A stretch of DNA of 64,000 nt from the NCBI GenBank assembly GCA_003140175.1, contig PLJD01000007.1:26889-90888 (forward strand), written 5' to 3'. The notes below the pieces were generated by a model. That model did not search any database, had not been told where the DNA came from, and worked only from the letters and a program-made list of their open reading frames with translations. Below, in pieces: positions 9,077-18,720 of this stretch. This stretch comes from Actinomycetota bacterium (GTDB lineage Bacteria; Actinomycetota; Acidimicrobiia; IMCC26256; PALSA-555). The first letter of the stretch is position 1. The number at the start of each line of letters is the position of its first letter. A program made the translations under genes and the position numbers.

Positions 9077-10626
9077 CCGACGAAGCCTTCGTGCAGGCCG
9101 CGCAGTGCGGTATGACGCTCGCGTACTGGGCCGCTCGTCAGCCCGATCGCGTTGCGATCGTCTCCGAGCAGGGCAACCGGACCTTCGGTGAGCTGAACGC
9201 GAACGCGAACCGGCTGGCCCGAGCGCTACAGGCACGGGGGATCGGCAGTGGCGACGCGATCGTGCTCATGATCGCGAACCGGGCGGAATTCGCGGAAGTG
9301 GTTGCCGCCTCGCAGCGCAGCGGCTTGCGCTACACGCCGCTCAACTGGCACCTGACCGCCGACGAAGCCGCCTACATCGTCGGTGATTGTGGAGCGCGCA
9401 TCCTCGTGGCCGATGAGCGCTTCGCCGGCGTCGCGCGCGCGGTCGCGACGCGCGTCGCCGGGCTGCGCGTCCTTCTTGCCGTGGGCGGTGAGATCGAACC
9501 CTTCGAGCGCTACGACGATGTGATCGCAAATGAGGCGGGCGTCGACATCGGCGACCCGGTGCTCGGCGGGTCGCTGCTGTACACGTCGGGCACGACCGGG
9601 CGACCGAAGGGTGTCCACCGTGCGCGACCGATGGCCGACGCCGTCACGCCGTTCGGCTACGTGCCTGGCGAGACCCTGCATCTCTGCACGGGGCCGCTGT
9701 ACCACGCAGCGCCGCTGGGTTTCTCGCTCGCGGTTCCCTTGAGCGCCGGCGCGGGTGTCGTGTTGATGGACGGCTGGTCAGCCATGGAGACCTTGCGCTT
9801 GATCGAAGCGCATCGGATCACGCATACGCACTTGGTGCCGACGATGTTCCACCGGCTGCTCTCGATGCCCGCCGAGGTTCGCGACCGCGCCGACGTGTCG
9901 TCGCTGCGGCTCGTGCTGCACGGCGCTGCACCATGTCCCACCTGGGTGAAGCGGTCGATGATCGAGTGGTGGGGTCCGGTGTTGTTGGAGTACTACGCCG
10001 CGACTGAAGGACTTGGCACCTGGGTAACGAGCGCGGAATGGCTGGGCAAGCCGGGCACGGTCGGCAAGCCCAGACCGCCGGACACGATTCGTGTGCTCGA
10101 CGAGCAAGGCCAGGATTGCCGCCCCGGTGTCGTCGGCGCCGTGTATCTGAAGGCTCCCGCAGCGACCCGCTTCGAGTACCACAACGCTCCCGCGAAGACG
10201 GATGCGAGCTATCGCGGCGATCATTTCACGCTCGGCGACGTCGGATATCTCGACGACGACGGCTACCTGTTCCTCACCGACCGCTCCGCGAACCTCATCA
10301 TCTCGGGCGGCGTCAACATCTATCCAGCGGAGGTCGAGGCCGATTTGCTCGCGCATCCGGCCGTCGGCGACGTCGCCGTGATCGGTGTGCCCGACCCCGA
10401 CTGGGGCGAGATCGTGCTGGCGGTCGTCGAGCTGCAAGAGGGCAGCGTACCGTCGGAACGGCTCGCACGGGAGCTCATCGAGCATTGTCGGGAGCGCCTG
10501 GCGCACTTCAAGTGCCCGCGCCGCGTCGACTTCACCGATCAGCTGCCGCGTCACGACAACGGCAAGCTCTACAAGGAACGGCTGCGTGACGAGTACCGAA
10601 CCGATGTGCTAGGGATCGCTCAATGA
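9073..10626 (+). CDS. Acyl-CoA synthetase (AMP-forming ligase)
   Basis: 517 residues from the GTG at 9073, which overlaps the upstream stop; the longer tracked ORF is an artefact. It is an ANL-superfamily enzyme with the P-loop [11 protein letters not shown], a YYAATEG motif, [16 protein letters not shown] in the hinge region, and a C-terminal lysine in NGKLYKERL. It activates a carboxylic acid to its CoA thioester with ATP, supplying the cassette. The acid is not known. The next gene overlaps by 4 bases. Confidence 0.9.
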   Translation: MTDEAFVQAAQCGMTLAYWAARQPDRVAIVSEQGNRTFGELNANANRLARALQARGIGSGDAIVLMIANRAEFAEVVAASQRSGLRYTPLNWHLTADEAAYIVGDCGARILVADERFAGVARAVATRVAGLRVLLAVGGEIEPFERYDDVIANEAGVDIGDPVLGGSLLYTSGTTGRPKGVHRARPMADAVTPFGYVPGETLHLCTGPLYHAAPLGFSLAVPLSAGAGVVLMDGWSAMETLRLIEAHRITHTHLVPTMFHRLLSMPAEVRDRADVSSLRLVLHGAAPCPTWVKRSMIEWWGPVLLEYYAATEGLGTWVTSAEWLGKPGTVGKPRPPDTIRVLDEQGQDCRPGVVGAVYLKAPAATRFEYHNAPAKTDASYRGDHFTLGDVGYLDDDGYLFLTDRSANLIISGGVNIYPAEVEADLLAHPAVGDVAVIGVPDPDWGEIVLAVVELQEGSVPSERLARELIEHCRERLAHFKCPRRVDFTDQLPRHDNGKLYKERLRDEYRTDVLGIAQ

Positions 10627-11507
10627 GCTGCATCTGCGAAGGTCGCGTCGCGATCGTCACGGGCGCCGGCCGCGGCATCGGGCGGAGCCACGCGCTCGAG
10701 CTCGCCAGGGAGGGCGCGCACGTCGTCGTGAACGATCTCGGTAGCGCGGTCGACGGCATGGGAACCGACCGCGGGCCGGCGCAGGTCGTTGTCGAGGAGA
10801 TCCGTGCCGCGGGCGGCATGGCGATCGAGAACATCGACGACGTCTCGACCTGGCCGGGCGCGCAAGCAGTAGTTGCGAGCGCGATCGAGTCATTCGGTCG
10901 GCTCGATGTCGTCGTCAACAACGCGGGCATCCTGCGCGATCGCATGATCGTGAACATGACCGAAGAGGAGTGGGACGACGTCATTCGAGTGCACTTGAAG
11001 GGCACGTTCGGCCCGACCCACTTCGCCGCCGCGTACTGGCGCGAGCGCTCGAAAGCTGGTGAAGCGGTCGACGCGCGCGTGATCAACACATCGTCGACCT
11101 CGGGACTGTTCGCGAATCCCGGACAATCGAACTATGGCGCAGCCAAATCCGGAATCGCCACGTTCTCGATCATCGCGGCGAAGGAGCTCGGCCGTTACGG
11201 CGTGACCGTCAACGCGATCGCACCGGGAGCGCTCACCCGGATGACCGAGGCCCTCTCGGGATCGCGTGCCGCGCCCCAGGTTGGTGAGTGGAACGAGCGC
11301 GCGCCCGAGAACATCGCGCCCCTCGTGACCTGGCTCGCCAGTCCGGAGTCTGCCGCCGTCACCGGTCAGGTGTTTCTCGTATCAGGAGGCCGAATCGCGA
11401 TCTCGACGGGATGGGGCCGCGGCCCGGGCGTCGACCGCGGTGCCCGCTGGGAGCCCACCGAGCTGGGCGCCGTGGTCCAGAAGCTGATCGCGGAGGCACA
11501 GAGCTGA
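10623..11507 (+). CDS. SDR, HSD17B4-type hydroxyacyl-CoA dehydrogenase
   Basis: 294 residues. Cofactor motif TGAGRGIG, the NNAG motif, a Ser in the INTSST segment and YGAAK as the catalytic Tyr/Lys pair are all present. The length, the VNDLGS acidic loop and the [19 protein letters not shown] segment match the dehydrogenase half of peroxisomal multifunctional enzyme 2 and related actinobacterial enzymes. It probably oxidises a 3-hydroxyacyl-CoA with NAD. A close relative at 23300-24217 shares the [14 protein letters not shown] stretch, showing that the two acyl-CoA clusters are parallel modules. Confidence 0.85.
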   Translation: MSCICEGRVAIVTGAGRGIGRSHALELAREGAHVVVNDLGSAVDGMGTDRGPAQVVVEEIRAAGGMAIENIDDVSTWPGAQAVVASAIESFGRLDVVVNNAGILRDRMIVNMTEEEWDDVIRVHLKGTFGPTHFAAAYWRERSKAGEAVDARVINTSSTSGLFANPGQSNYGAAKSGIATFSIIAAKELGRYGVTVNAIAPGALTRMTEALSGSRAAPQVGEWNERAPENIAPLVTWLASPESAAVTGQVFLVSGGRIAISTGWGRGPGVDRGARWEPTELGAVVQKLIAEAQS

Positions 11508-11529
11508 TGCGGACGTTACGGTCGGCGCC

Positions 11530-12033
11530 ATGACGCTCGAGCGCTTTCCGATCGAAGCCGGGCACGTGATGCTGTTCGCCCGGAGCATCGGAGACCCAAA
11601 TCCGATCTACCGCGACGACGAGTACGCAGGCGCGAGCGAGGTGGGCGCGATCATCGCACCGCCGACGTTCGTGCAGGCGGGCGCGCAGTTCGACGACAGC
11701 TACCCGTTGCGACCCAAGATCGGCGTCCCGTGGTTCGGCTCAGGCCGAGCGCCGACGAGCGCGCCGCGTGAGTCGCGCCCCGGCGGCGGCAGTGGTGGTG
11801 GCGGCGGCACCGGCTTGCACGCGGAGCAGCACTACCTCTACCACCGGGCGCTCCGCGTCGGCGACGTGCTCACCGCCACCAGCCGTCCGGGCGAGCGATG
11901 GGAGAAGGAGGGCCGACGCGCAGGAAGGCTCCTGTTCTCCGAGACGATCACGGAGTTCCGTGACCAGAACGGCGAGCTCGTCGTGACAGCCCGCGCTGTC
12001 GGGGTGCGGACCGAGCGAGTAGTGGAGGCGTGA
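11530..12033 (+). CDS. Hotdog-fold dehydratase, FAS1-like/MaoC N-terminal type
   Basis: 167 residues. The start resembles the hotdog domain of MaoC-type hydratases (FARSIGDPNPIYRDD and APPTFVQAG). It lacks the full hydratase signature, which the next gene carries, so the two probably form a heterodimeric enoyl-CoA hydratase like the MaoC-like pairs of steroid catabolism. A Gly-rich insert (GGGSGGGGGTG, around residue 90) sits in the loop before LHAEQHYLYHRAL, which is unusual. The next gene starts immediately after the stop. Confidence 0.75.
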   Translation: MTLERFPIEAGHVMLFARSIGDPNPIYRDDEYAGASEVGAIIAPPTFVQAGAQFDDSYPLRPKIGVPWFGSGRAPTSAPRESRPGGGSGGGGGTGLHAEQHYLYHRALRVGDVLTATSRPGERWEKEGRRAGRLLFSETITEFRDQNGELVVTARAVGVRTERVVEA

Positions 12034-12456
12034 ATGGCGTTGTCGGCGAGCAAGCTCCAAGTCGGGCAGACGTTCTCGGCCGTCGTCGTCGAGGATCTCA
12101 GCCGCACGCAGATCGTGCAGTACGCGGGCGCGTCGGGCGACTACAACCCGTTGCACACCGACGAGACCTTCGCGACGGAGGTGACGGGATACCCGAGCGT
12201 CTTCGCGCACGGAATGCTGACCATGGGCATGACGGGCCGCATGGTGACCGACCTCGTCGGCGACGGACGGCTCCAGAGCTTCGGTGGCCGTTTCCTCTCG
12301 CAGGTGTGGCCGGGTGACGATCTGACGACGACGGCGAGCATCGATGCGATACATGGCGAAGCGGGGGGGCCGGTGGTCGAGTTGTCGTTGCGCACCGTGA
12401 ACCAGGACGGTATGCAGGTCTTCACCGGCTATGCGACGTCGCGGGTCGACCCGTGA
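12034..12456 (+). CDS. MaoC-type enoyl-CoA hydratase
   Basis: 140 residues. The hydratase-2 motif YAGASGDYNPLHTDE, with the catalytic Asp and His, and FAHGMLTMG are clear. It adds water across a 2-enoyl-CoA. Placed directly after the FAS1-like half-hydratase with no gap and overlapping the next SDR by 4 bases (GTGA), it is probably the catalytic partner in a two-subunit hydratase. Confidence 0.85.
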   Translation: MALSASKLQVGQTFSAVVVEDLSRTQIVQYAGASGDYNPLHTDETFATEVTGYPSVFAHGMLTMGMTGRMVTDLVGDGRLQSFGGRFLSQVWPGDDLTTTASIDAIHGEAGGPVVELSLRTVNQDGMQVFTGYATSRVDP

Positions 12457-13238
12457 AGCTCGACGCGCGAGTCGCACTCGTCACCGGCGCGAGCCGCGGG
12501 ATCGGCGAAGCGATCGCGCGGCGCTTCGCCGCCGAAGGGGCGGCCGTTGCGGTGTCGGCACGAACCATCAACGAGGGAGACCATCCGCTGTCGGGAAGCA
12601 TCACGAGCACCGTCACGTCGATCAAGGACGCCGGCGGTCGCGCCGTTGCCGTGGCGGCCGACCTGGCCAGGCCCGAGGATCGCCGCGTTCTCATCGATTC
12701 GGTTGAGCGAGAGCTTGGCGCGATCGACATTCTCGTCAACAATGCCGCTGTTACCTACTTCGAACCCACCGAGACGTTCTCGGCGCGTCACTACGCCTTG
12801 ATGCTCGAAGTACAGGTTCGAGCGCCGTTCGAGCTCGCGCAACTCGTTCTCCCGGGCATGCGCGCCCGCAAGCAAGGGTGGATCCTGAACATCTCCTCGG
12901 GCGCGGCTCGCCATCCGGAGGGCCCGCCCTATAACCGGCGCATGGGCGCCGGCACCGTGTACGGCATGTGCAAGGCCGCGCTCGAGCGATTCACGTCGGG
13001 TCTCGCGGCAGAGATGTACGAGGACGGGATCGCGGTCAACGCGCTGTCGCCCTCGGGTCTCGTGCCCACACCCGGCGTCGTGTACCACGGTCTCGATCGC
13101 GGCGTACCCGCGGACGCATTGGAACCTGCCGAGGTGATGGCAGAAGCGGCGCTCGCGCTGTGCAGCGGCGATCCGGCCGCGTTGACCGGTCGAATCACCT
13201 ATGCCCGACCCCTCCTCGCGGAGTTCAGCACCAGCTGA
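12453..13238 (+). CDS. Short-chain dehydrogenase/reductase
   Basis: 261 residues from a GTG within the GTGA overlap. TGASRGIG cofactor loop, NNAA in place of NNAG, a Ser in NISSG, and YGMCK for the catalytic Tyr/Lys. It is a classical SDR distinct from the other two in the window and closes the island catabolic operon. It may oxidise a hydroxyl on the ring or the side chain; the substrate cannot be read from sequence. Confidence 0.8.
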   Translation: MKLDARVALVTGASRGIGEAIARRFAAEGAAVAVSARTINEGDHPLSGSITSTVTSIKDAGGRAVAVAADLARPEDRRVLIDSVERELGAIDILVNNAAVTYFEPTETFSARHYALMLEVQVRAPFELAQLVLPGMRARKQGWILNISSGAARHPEGPPYNRRMGAGTVYGMCKAALERFTSGLAAEMYEDGIAVNALSPSGLVPTPGVVYHGLDRGVPADALEPAEVMAEAALALCSGDPAALTGRITYARPLLAEFSTS

Positions 13239-13283
13239 TCGCCGGGCACCTTAGGTTGTCCTCTCCCCGTGTTCTAGCGACAC

Positions 13284-13575
13284 ATGGGGTATCCGCGCTC
13301 CAATAGAACGGGCGGCGCACCCTTCTGCTTGTCCACCACAGACGAGCTGAAGGAGTACGCCGCCTTGACTGTCGATGATGCCCTGTTTCGGTTCCGGCTT
13401 CGGGTCTTCGCGTTGGCTGAGGAGCTGGGCAATGTCCGGTTGGCGTGTCGGATCATGGGGGTTGGTGCACCCCTCGACGTATTACCGCTGGCGAGCCCAG
13501 GCGTTGCGCTTCGGGCTCGAGATCTTGCGGCCTCGGGACCCGGTTCGAGTCGACGCCCTGCGCCGTCGCAACTGC
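13284..13575 (+). pseudogene. IS481-family transposase remnant, frameshifted and truncated
   Basis: The frame from 13284 reads ALFRFRLRVFALAEELGNVR then LACRIMGV. It then shifts near 13462, and the neighbouring frame continues as HPSTYYRWRAQALRFGLEIL. Joined, this is the N-terminal HTH of actinobacterial IS481-type transposases. The DDE catalytic domain is absent: after about 13575 no transposase sequence follows. No terminal inverted repeats were found. It marks past insertion between the catabolic operon and the diguanylate cyclase. Confidence 0.65.
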
Positions 13576-13717
13576 GCGCGACGTGACTCCGTCCCGCGAT
13601 CAGCGATGGGCATCCAGTCCGTAGCGATCGAGCGCTGCTCGGATCTGGCTGAGCCACTCTGTGCCCAGTTTGGCCCGTTCGGGAGTTGGTCGTCTCGAGA
13701 GGAGGGAGGTGGAACGG

Positions 13718-13969
13718 GTGACCGAACTCGATATCGATCTGATCGCCGACCTCAACGCACAGGACGACGAAGGGCTTGGCTGGACCACCCTCGCGGACGC
13801 ACGCGAACCGGACCGTGTCCAGCCCGGCGTTCTGCTCTTGGCGGGCAACCCGTCCGGCCGAGCTGTCGTGCGTGTCGTGACCGTCGACGACGACGGTCAG
13901 GTCCACTTCGAGGTCCTTCCTGGGCCGGTAGCCAAGGACCTTCACCTGATCGACCGCACGGTCGCCTGA
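13718..13969 (+). CDS. Small conserved-looking hypothetical protein
   Basis: 83 residues from the GTG at 13718, chosen because GGAGGG at 13701-13706 is well spaced for it; the GTG at 13709 is too close. The sequence opens with MTELDIDLIADLNAQDDEG and contains a beta-rich central part (VVRVVTVDDDGQVHFEVLPG). The acidic start and ordered composition look like a real protein, unlike the overlapping minus-strand ORFs. I do not recognise a family. It sits in the region disrupted by the transposase remnant. Confidence 0.45.
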   Translation: MTELDIDLIADLNAQDDEGLGWTTLADAREPDRVQPGVLLLAGNPSGRAVVRVVTVDDDGQVHFEVLPGPVAKDLHLIDRTVA

Positions 13970-14343
13970 CTCGGTTCGAAGAGGACTGGGCTCCGGCGCG
14001 AGCCCGATGATGGCCGTCGGTAGCCCAATCACCGTCCGAGGGCGTCCCGGCCGCGAAGTTTCGGAAGCACTCGACCGATGGCTTCTGCGGCGGCGCGATC
14101 GTTCAACCTGGAGCGGCGCGTGTATGAAGGCCATCGGGTAGTCCGCGAGCGGCGGGTAGCGGGCTCCGAGTCGGCTGCGGATGCCTTGGCCGAACCGCTA
14201 CGAGGGCTGGACCGAATCGCCGTGGCGGTAGCCCGGGACGATCCCGAGTCGCGCGTCGCTGCGTGTCGGGCTATCGACGTGAGTGTCCGGCGGCGTCCCT
14301 TTTGGCCCTCAGGGTGGCCGGTGGTCGGGTCGACATAGGGGGT
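13970..14343. other. Intergenic region before diguanylate cyclase
   Basis: About 370 bases. The 86-residue plus ORF and the 145-residue minus ORF overlap and both look like noise. The last bases include an ATAGGG box just before the ATG at 14344, similar to the GGGGTATG context of the paralogue at 53485. Confidence 0.3.
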
Positions 14344-16122
14344 ATGACAACTGAGGTCCGGCAGGCGGCACTCGAGGCGCCCCGGCCGGTGGGGGTTCGC
14401 CGGTGGTGGCCGCGGGGCAGCGCCGCCACCGATGACCGCCCGGTGCAGCACGAGATGACGCCGCACCGCCAGGTGCAGCTGTTGTGGCTAGTCACAACCT
14501 TCGCCGTCGTGGCCGTCGCGGTCGTCACGCCGCTCGCCCTGCACGGCGCGAAGAACGGCCTGAACACCGACACCCAACGGCTGGTACCCGCGTCGACGGA
14601 GCTGACGAACACCATCGGGAACTACACCGCCGGGGCCGCGGAGCTGTTGATAGTCGCCCAATCGACGGATGCCGCGACACGCTCGGATGGACTCAATGAG
14701 CTGACCACCTTCGACACCGCTGCAAACGCGGCGTGGAGGAACTACCAGCGCTTCGCGGCCAACCTGCCCGGAGAGACGAAGCTCCAGACACGGGTCAAGC
14801 TCGACACCCAACAGCTCTCAGCAGCGGGCCTCGCGTTGCTCACCACGCAGACGAACTCGCCCGCCGCGGTGGCCGCGTTCACCGCTGTCGGCGACCGTCA
14901 ACACCAAGACCTGGACCAGATCCAGAGGCTCTATCAGGCGCGCATCAACGCATCGGTGACCAGCGCAGATCACCAGTTCAATACGAGCCAGGCCGCCCTG
15001 CTGATCGTCCTCACGATGGCGCTGGTCCTCATCATGATCGGGTTCCACATCAGAACTCACAGGGTCCGGCGTCGAGAACGCATTCAGGTCGAGGGGAATC
15101 GCATCGTCAAACTCGAGTCGGGACTCCAACGGGCCCTCGAGATGGCCCACTCCGAGCAGGACTGCTACACGCTGATGCAGAACGCCATCCAGCGGAACTC
15201 GCCGAGCCTCCCGTCCGAGTTCCTCGTCGCCGACTCGAGTCGAGCCCACTTCCGCCAGGTCATCATCACCGGCGCCGAGGGCGGACCGGGCTGCCCCGTC
15301 ATGTCGCCCTACGACTGCCCAGCCACCGACCGGGGACAGACCCAGACGTGGCCCAGCAGCTCCGCGATCGACACGTGTCCCTATCTCCGGGACCGCGACA
15401 CCGGCCCCTGCTCGGCGGTGTGTGTCCCGGTGAGCATCGCGGGTCAGACCGTCGGCGTCGTGCACGCCACCGGGCCCGACCACGATCCGCCCGTCCCGTC
15501 CACGACCGCGGACCTGGAGCTCATCGCCCGCAAGACGGGTGAGCGCATCGGCATCCTCCGGGCGTTCAACCGCAGCGAAAACCAAGCTCGCACCGACCCG
15601 CTGACCGGTCTGTTGAACCGTCGCAGCCTCGAAACCGCGGTCCGCGACCTCACCGCGGAGGCCCATCCGTACGCGGTCGCCTACGGAGACCTCGACCACT
15701 TCAAGTTGCTCAACGACGTTCATGGCCACGACACCGGCGACCGAGCCCTGCGCCTCTTCGCTCGGGTGCTGCGCGACAGCGTGCGACCCAACGACATCGC
15801 CGCCCGGTACGGCGGCGAGGAGTTCGTCGTCGTCCTACCCGACTGCACCATCGCCGACGCATACGCAGTCATCGACCGGGTTCGGGCCCGACTCGCCGAC
15901 GCTCAGCACGGCGGGACCGTCCCCTCGTTCACGGTCAGCTTCGGACTCGCGCCCGGGGAACCCAACCTGGCCTTCGGAGAGATCGTCGAGCAGGCCGACG
16001 CCGCGCTCCTCCAAGCGAAAGCCGAGGGCCGCGACCGAGTCATCCTCGCCGGCCAGCACGACCAAACGCCAGACCCGGGGTCGGCACCCAAGCCCGCCCC
16101 CGAACTGCACGCGACCGCCTGA
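14344..16122 (+). CDS. Membrane diguanylate cyclase with Cys-rich GAF-like domain
   Basis: 592 residues from the ATG at 14344. TM1 is at about residues 40-60, followed by an extracytoplasmic helical domain of about 150 residues, TM2 at about 215-235, a GAF-like sensor and a C-terminal GGDEF domain. The cyclase motif reads RYGGEEF with the upstream Asp in AYGDLDHFK, and the RPND five residues before GGEEF is the inhibitory I-site. It should make cyclic di-GMP and be product-inhibited. The GAF region has five cysteines (GCPV, DCPA, TCPY, PCSAVCVP), suggesting a metal or redox site. A close paralogue lies at 53485. It is inside the island, right beside the broken integrase. Confidence 0.85.
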   Translation: MTTEVRQAALEAPRPVGVRRWWPRGSAATDDRPVQHEMTPHRQVQLLWLVTTFAVVAVAVVTPLALHGAKNGLNTDTQRLVPASTELTNTIGNYTAGAAELLIVAQSTDAATRSDGLNELTTFDTAANAAWRNYQRFAANLPGETKLQTRVKLDTQQLSAAGLALLTTQTNSPAAVAAFTAVGDRQHQDLDQIQRLYQARINASVTSADHQFNTSQAALLIVLTMALVLIMIGFHIRTHRVRRRERIQVEGNRIVKLESGLQRALEMAHSEQDCYTLMQNAIQRNSPSLPSEFLVADSSRAHFRQVIITGAEGGPGCPVMSPYDCPATDRGQTQTWPSSSAIDTCPYLRDRDTGPCSAVCVPVSIAGQTVGVVHATGPDHDPPVPSTTADLELIARKTGERIGILRAFNRSENQARTDPLTGLLNRRSLETAVRDLTAEAHPYAVAYGDLDHFKLLNDVHGHDTGDRALRLFARVLRDSVRPNDIAARYGGEEFVVVLPDCTIADAYAVIDRVRARLADAQHGGTVPSFTVSFGLAPGEPNLAFGEIVEQADAALLQAKAEGRDRVILAGQHDQTPDPGSAPKPAPELHATA

Positions 16123-16151
16123 CCTGCGCCGCCCTTCGGGAAGCAGAACCC

Positions 16152-16601
16152 TCAGTTCCGCCCCGCACGCTGGGAATGGACCTTTCGGATCGTCAACGCC
16201 GACAAAGGTTGGGTAGCTACGCGCGCCTCATCGTCGAGAAGCTGGGCGGAGCAACGGTCCAACTCGGCTGGCGTGATCCGATCGATCCACCGATGCCCGA
16301 ATGTGGGCACAGGATCCAAGATCCCTCGGTAGCCAATTCGGGTATTGGGACTTAGGTCACGCGTCGAAGCGTCCCACCACACCTCGACCAACTCAGCGAA
16401 CCGAACGGTCCGGCTCGAGCCACCTTGGCCGGCAGCCGCGTCGCCGAGAAGCTCCGCGAGGCGCCGTTCGGCGTCGCGTCTGGACCCGCGTGCGGTCTCG
16501 TATCGGTATCGGCGCTTTCGATTGGCGTCGAGGCCCGCATACACCGCCACTTGGTACGTCGTTCCCTGGGGCCCTCGCCGTGCTCGGATGTATCCCCGCA
16601 C
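16152..16601 (-). pseudogene. Tyrosine integrase, N-terminal fragment
   Basis: 149 residues. The start (GYIRARRGPQGTTYQVAVYAG, AP2-like arm-binding region) and the core-binding helix region (FAELVEVWWDASTRDLSPNT, then PAELDRCSAQLLDD) match actinobacterial phage-type integrases. The frame ends soon after LSALTIRKVHS, where intact proteins continue into the catalytic domain with the R-H-R-Y residues; that domain of some 200 residues is missing. The diguanylate cyclase stop lies 30 bases further on, so a deletion probably joined them. The gene is 170 bases from tRNA-Cys, the usual position. Confidence 0.75.
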
Positions 16602-16771
16602 TTCGCCTCCCGAGCCGCGCGTCTGGCAAGCGCCTCAGACACCGCCGACTCGAAGACATCACCCGGACTCCCGCCACGTGATGGGCAATTGATGGGCAGA
16701 CGCCGGCCGTCGCCAGCCGATTCAGCCCGCTCAAACGGCATGAAAACTGCCGCTGAGCAGGACGAATGCTG

Positions 16772-16813
16772 TGGAGGCGGCGGTGGGAATTGAACCCACG
16801 TCCAGGGTTTTGC
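16772..16813 (-). repeat. Proximal att site within tRNA-Cys
   Basis: 42 bases identical to 3653-3694, running from the anticodon to the CCA end. See the island entry. The crossover would lie within this stretch, most likely in the anticodon or T arm. Confidence 0.85.
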
Positions 16814-16846
16814 AGACCCTTGCCTGGGCCACTCGGCTACGCCGCC
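16772..16846 (-). tRNA. tRNA-Cys (GCA)
   Basis: The minus strand folds as a 75-nt tRNA: acceptor GGCGGCG paired with CGCCGCC, an anticodon arm AGGGT-CTGCAAA-ACCCT with anticodon GCA, a T arm GTGGG-TTCAATT-CCCAC, and an encoded CCA. The gene is intact because integration rebuilt its 3' half. Part of it is repeated at 3653-3694. Confidence 0.95.
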
Positions 16847-16913
16847 GTCACGCCACCCGGTCGGGCGGCAGGACCGATGAGGCTATCGCTTCATTGCGAG
16901 CGGCTCCCTGCCG

Positions 16914-17855
16914 ATGATTTCGTCCGTGGAACAACCCATGTCCGTCGAGCTCGTGGGTGTTCGACGCAGCTTCGGACCGGTGGTGGCAGTCGACGAGCTC
17001 TCGCTGAGCATCCCGTCGGGCTCGGTCACCGTGCTGTTGGGACCCAACGGAGCCGGCAAGACCACGGCGGTCCGGCTGGTGACGGGCGCGCTCGGCGCGG
17101 ATGGGGGGACCGTGCGGGTATTCGGGCTGGACCCGGGCGGAGCGGACGGCACCGCGGTCCGACGCCGTTGCGGTGTGGTCCCGGCCCGCCCGGCCCTCTA
17201 CGACCGGCTTAGCGGCTACGACAACCTGCGCTACGGCGCGGAATTGTTCGAGGTGGAGCCCTCGCTCGTCGACGACCGAATCCACGACGCGGCAACGCGC
17301 TTCGGGATCGCCGACGTCTTGGCGACACGGGTGGGCGGGTACTCGACGGGTATGCGCGCCCGGCTCGCGCTCGCCCGGGCCGTGCTGCACGAGCCGGATC
17401 TGTTGTTGCTCGATGAGCCGACGGCGGGGCTGGACCCTGAGTCGGCCCGGATCGTGCTCCACCTGATCGACGAGCTCGCGGAGCGGGGCACGGCGGTTCT
17501 GATGTGCACGCATCTACTCCTCGAGGCCGAAGGCCTCGCCGACCAGATCGTGGTGCTCGACCGGGGCCGCACGCTCGTGTCGGGTTCCCCGGCCCAGCTG
17601 ACCCGCCGTTACTGGCCGGCGGCGCGGGTGGTGCTCGACGCGGACGACCCTGGCGTCCTTGATCGGGCGCGCACCCTGCCGTTCGTCCGTTCGTATCGGC
17701 GCAACGGCACGGCAACCGTGGACCTGAGCGAACCTGGCCGGATTCCGGACCTCGTCGATGCGCTCGTCGCCGCGGGCGCGCGGCTGCGCCGCGTCGAGCC
17801 TCAGACGCCAAGCCTCGAGCAGTTGTACTTCACGATCCGCGAGCAGGGATCGTGA
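16914..17855 (+). CDS. ABC exporter ATP-binding protein
   Basis: 313 residues. Walker A GPNGAGKTT, a YSTGMRARLALARA signature (STGMR in place of LSGGQ), Walker B LLLLDEP, and an H-loop in CTHLL. The C-terminal 90 residues form the accessory domain seen in CcmA/DrrA-type exporters. The start is uncertain: the ATG at 16914 lacks a clear ribosome site and an ATG at 16938 is also possible. The permease gene follows with a 4-bp GTGA overlap. The exported substrate is unknown. Confidence 0.85.
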   Translation: MISSVEQPMSVELVGVRRSFGPVVAVDELSLSIPSGSVTVLLGPNGAGKTTAVRLVTGALGADGGTVRVFGLDPGGADGTAVRRRCGVVPARPALYDRLSGYDNLRYGAELFEVEPSLVDDRIHDAATRFGIADVLATRVGGYSTGMRARLALARAVLHEPDLLLLDEPTAGLDPESARIVLHLIDELAERGTAVLMCTHLLLEAEGLADQIVVLDRGRTLVSGSPAQLTRRYWPAARVVLDADDPGVLDRARTLPFVRSYRRNGTATVDLSEPGRIPDLVDALVAAGARLRRVEPQTPSLEQLYFTIREQGS

Positions 17856-18682
17856 GGGGCCGGGCTCGCCGGTCGCGAGCGCTCGTGATTGCCCGCACCG
17901 ATCTGCGCCAGCTGCGTCAGGCGCGCGACTTCTGGGTGCCGCTGGCGGTGATCGCCGGCCTGTTCTTCGTGGTGATCCCGGCGGTGCTGCTCACGATCAT
18001 CACCCATGTGTCCGACGTGCGTCTGGTCCAGCAGCTGAGCAGCGTCGTCGGCAGCCTGCCCAAGCAGCTCCGGGCGAGCGTCAAGGGTGACGCCGCCCCG
18101 GCTCAGGCGTCCTACGCGCTCGCCGTGTACCTCTTCGCCCCGCTGGCGATCATCGTCCCGCTCACCGTGTCGTCGGCGGTGGGTGCCAACACGGTCATCG
18201 GCGAGCGCGAGCGTGGCAGCGGCGAGTTCCTCGCCCACTCCCCCGCTCGGGAGCGCGACATCTACCTGGGCAAGCTCGTGGCCAGCCTGGTGCCGGGCTA
18301 CCTCACCGCGGCCGTCGGGTTCGGCCTCTACTCCCTGGTCGTGAACCTCACCGTGGGCCCCCAGGTCGGCGGCTGGTTCTTCCCGACTCCGAACTGGTGG
18401 ATCCTGGTCTTGTGGGTCCTCCCGCCGTTCATCGCCCTGGCGCTGGCGGTCATCCTTGCCATCTCGGCGAAGGTCTCGAGTGCGGCGGCGGCGCAACAGG
18501 CGTCGGCGCTCGTGACCCTGCCCCTGGTGCTGATCGCCTACACGGTGGCGAGCGGGACGCTGTTCCGCACCGAGCTGGCCGCGTTCCTGATCGGCGCGCT
18601 GGCGTGGGTCGGGGCGGGCTTGGCACTCTGGCAGGGTTCGCACGCGGTGCGACGGGAGCGGCTGCTCGGCCTGGGCAGCTGA
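17852..18682 (+). CDS. ABC exporter permease
   Basis: 276 residues with about six transmembrane helices (for example FWVPLAVIAGLFFVVIPAVL and PLAIIVPLTVSSAVGANTVI) and an ERERGSGEFL motif typical of ABC-2 type permeases. It is coupled to the preceding ATPase by a 4-bp overlap and forms the transmembrane half of the exporter. A GTG start is used. Confidence 0.85.
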   Translation: MRGRARRSRALVIARTDLRQLRQARDFWVPLAVIAGLFFVVIPAVLLTIITHVSDVRLVQQLSSVVGSLPKQLRASVKGDAAPAQASYALAVYLFAPLAIIVPLTVSSAVGANTVIGERERGSGEFLAHSPARERDIYLGKLVASLVPGYLTAAVGFGLYSLVVNLTVGPQVGGWFFPTPNWWILVLWVLPPFIALALAVILAISAKVSSAAAAQQASALVTLPLVLIAYTVASGTLFRTELAAFLIGALAWVGAGLALWQGSHAVRRERLLGLGS

Positions 18683-18720
18683 TCGGCGACCTCCGCCGCC
18701 CGCGAGCCGGAGGGAGGAAC

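Larger units (their letters stand above)
3653..16813. mobile_element. Degenerate tRNA-Cys integrated island, about 13.1 kb
   Basis: The ends are exact 42-bp direct repeats of the tRNA-Cys 3' half. Next to the intact tRNA is a tyrosine-integrase N-terminal fragment (16152-16601), and next to the distal repeat is an excisionase-like HTH remnant broken by a stop codon. The interior carries a catabolic operon, an IS481-type remnant, a small hypothetical gene and a diguanylate cyclase. There are no replication or conjugation genes. With the integrase catalytic domain lost, the element looks immobilised. The boundaries come directly from the sequence; horizontal origin is inference from the att/int arrangement. 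Confidence 0.75.
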
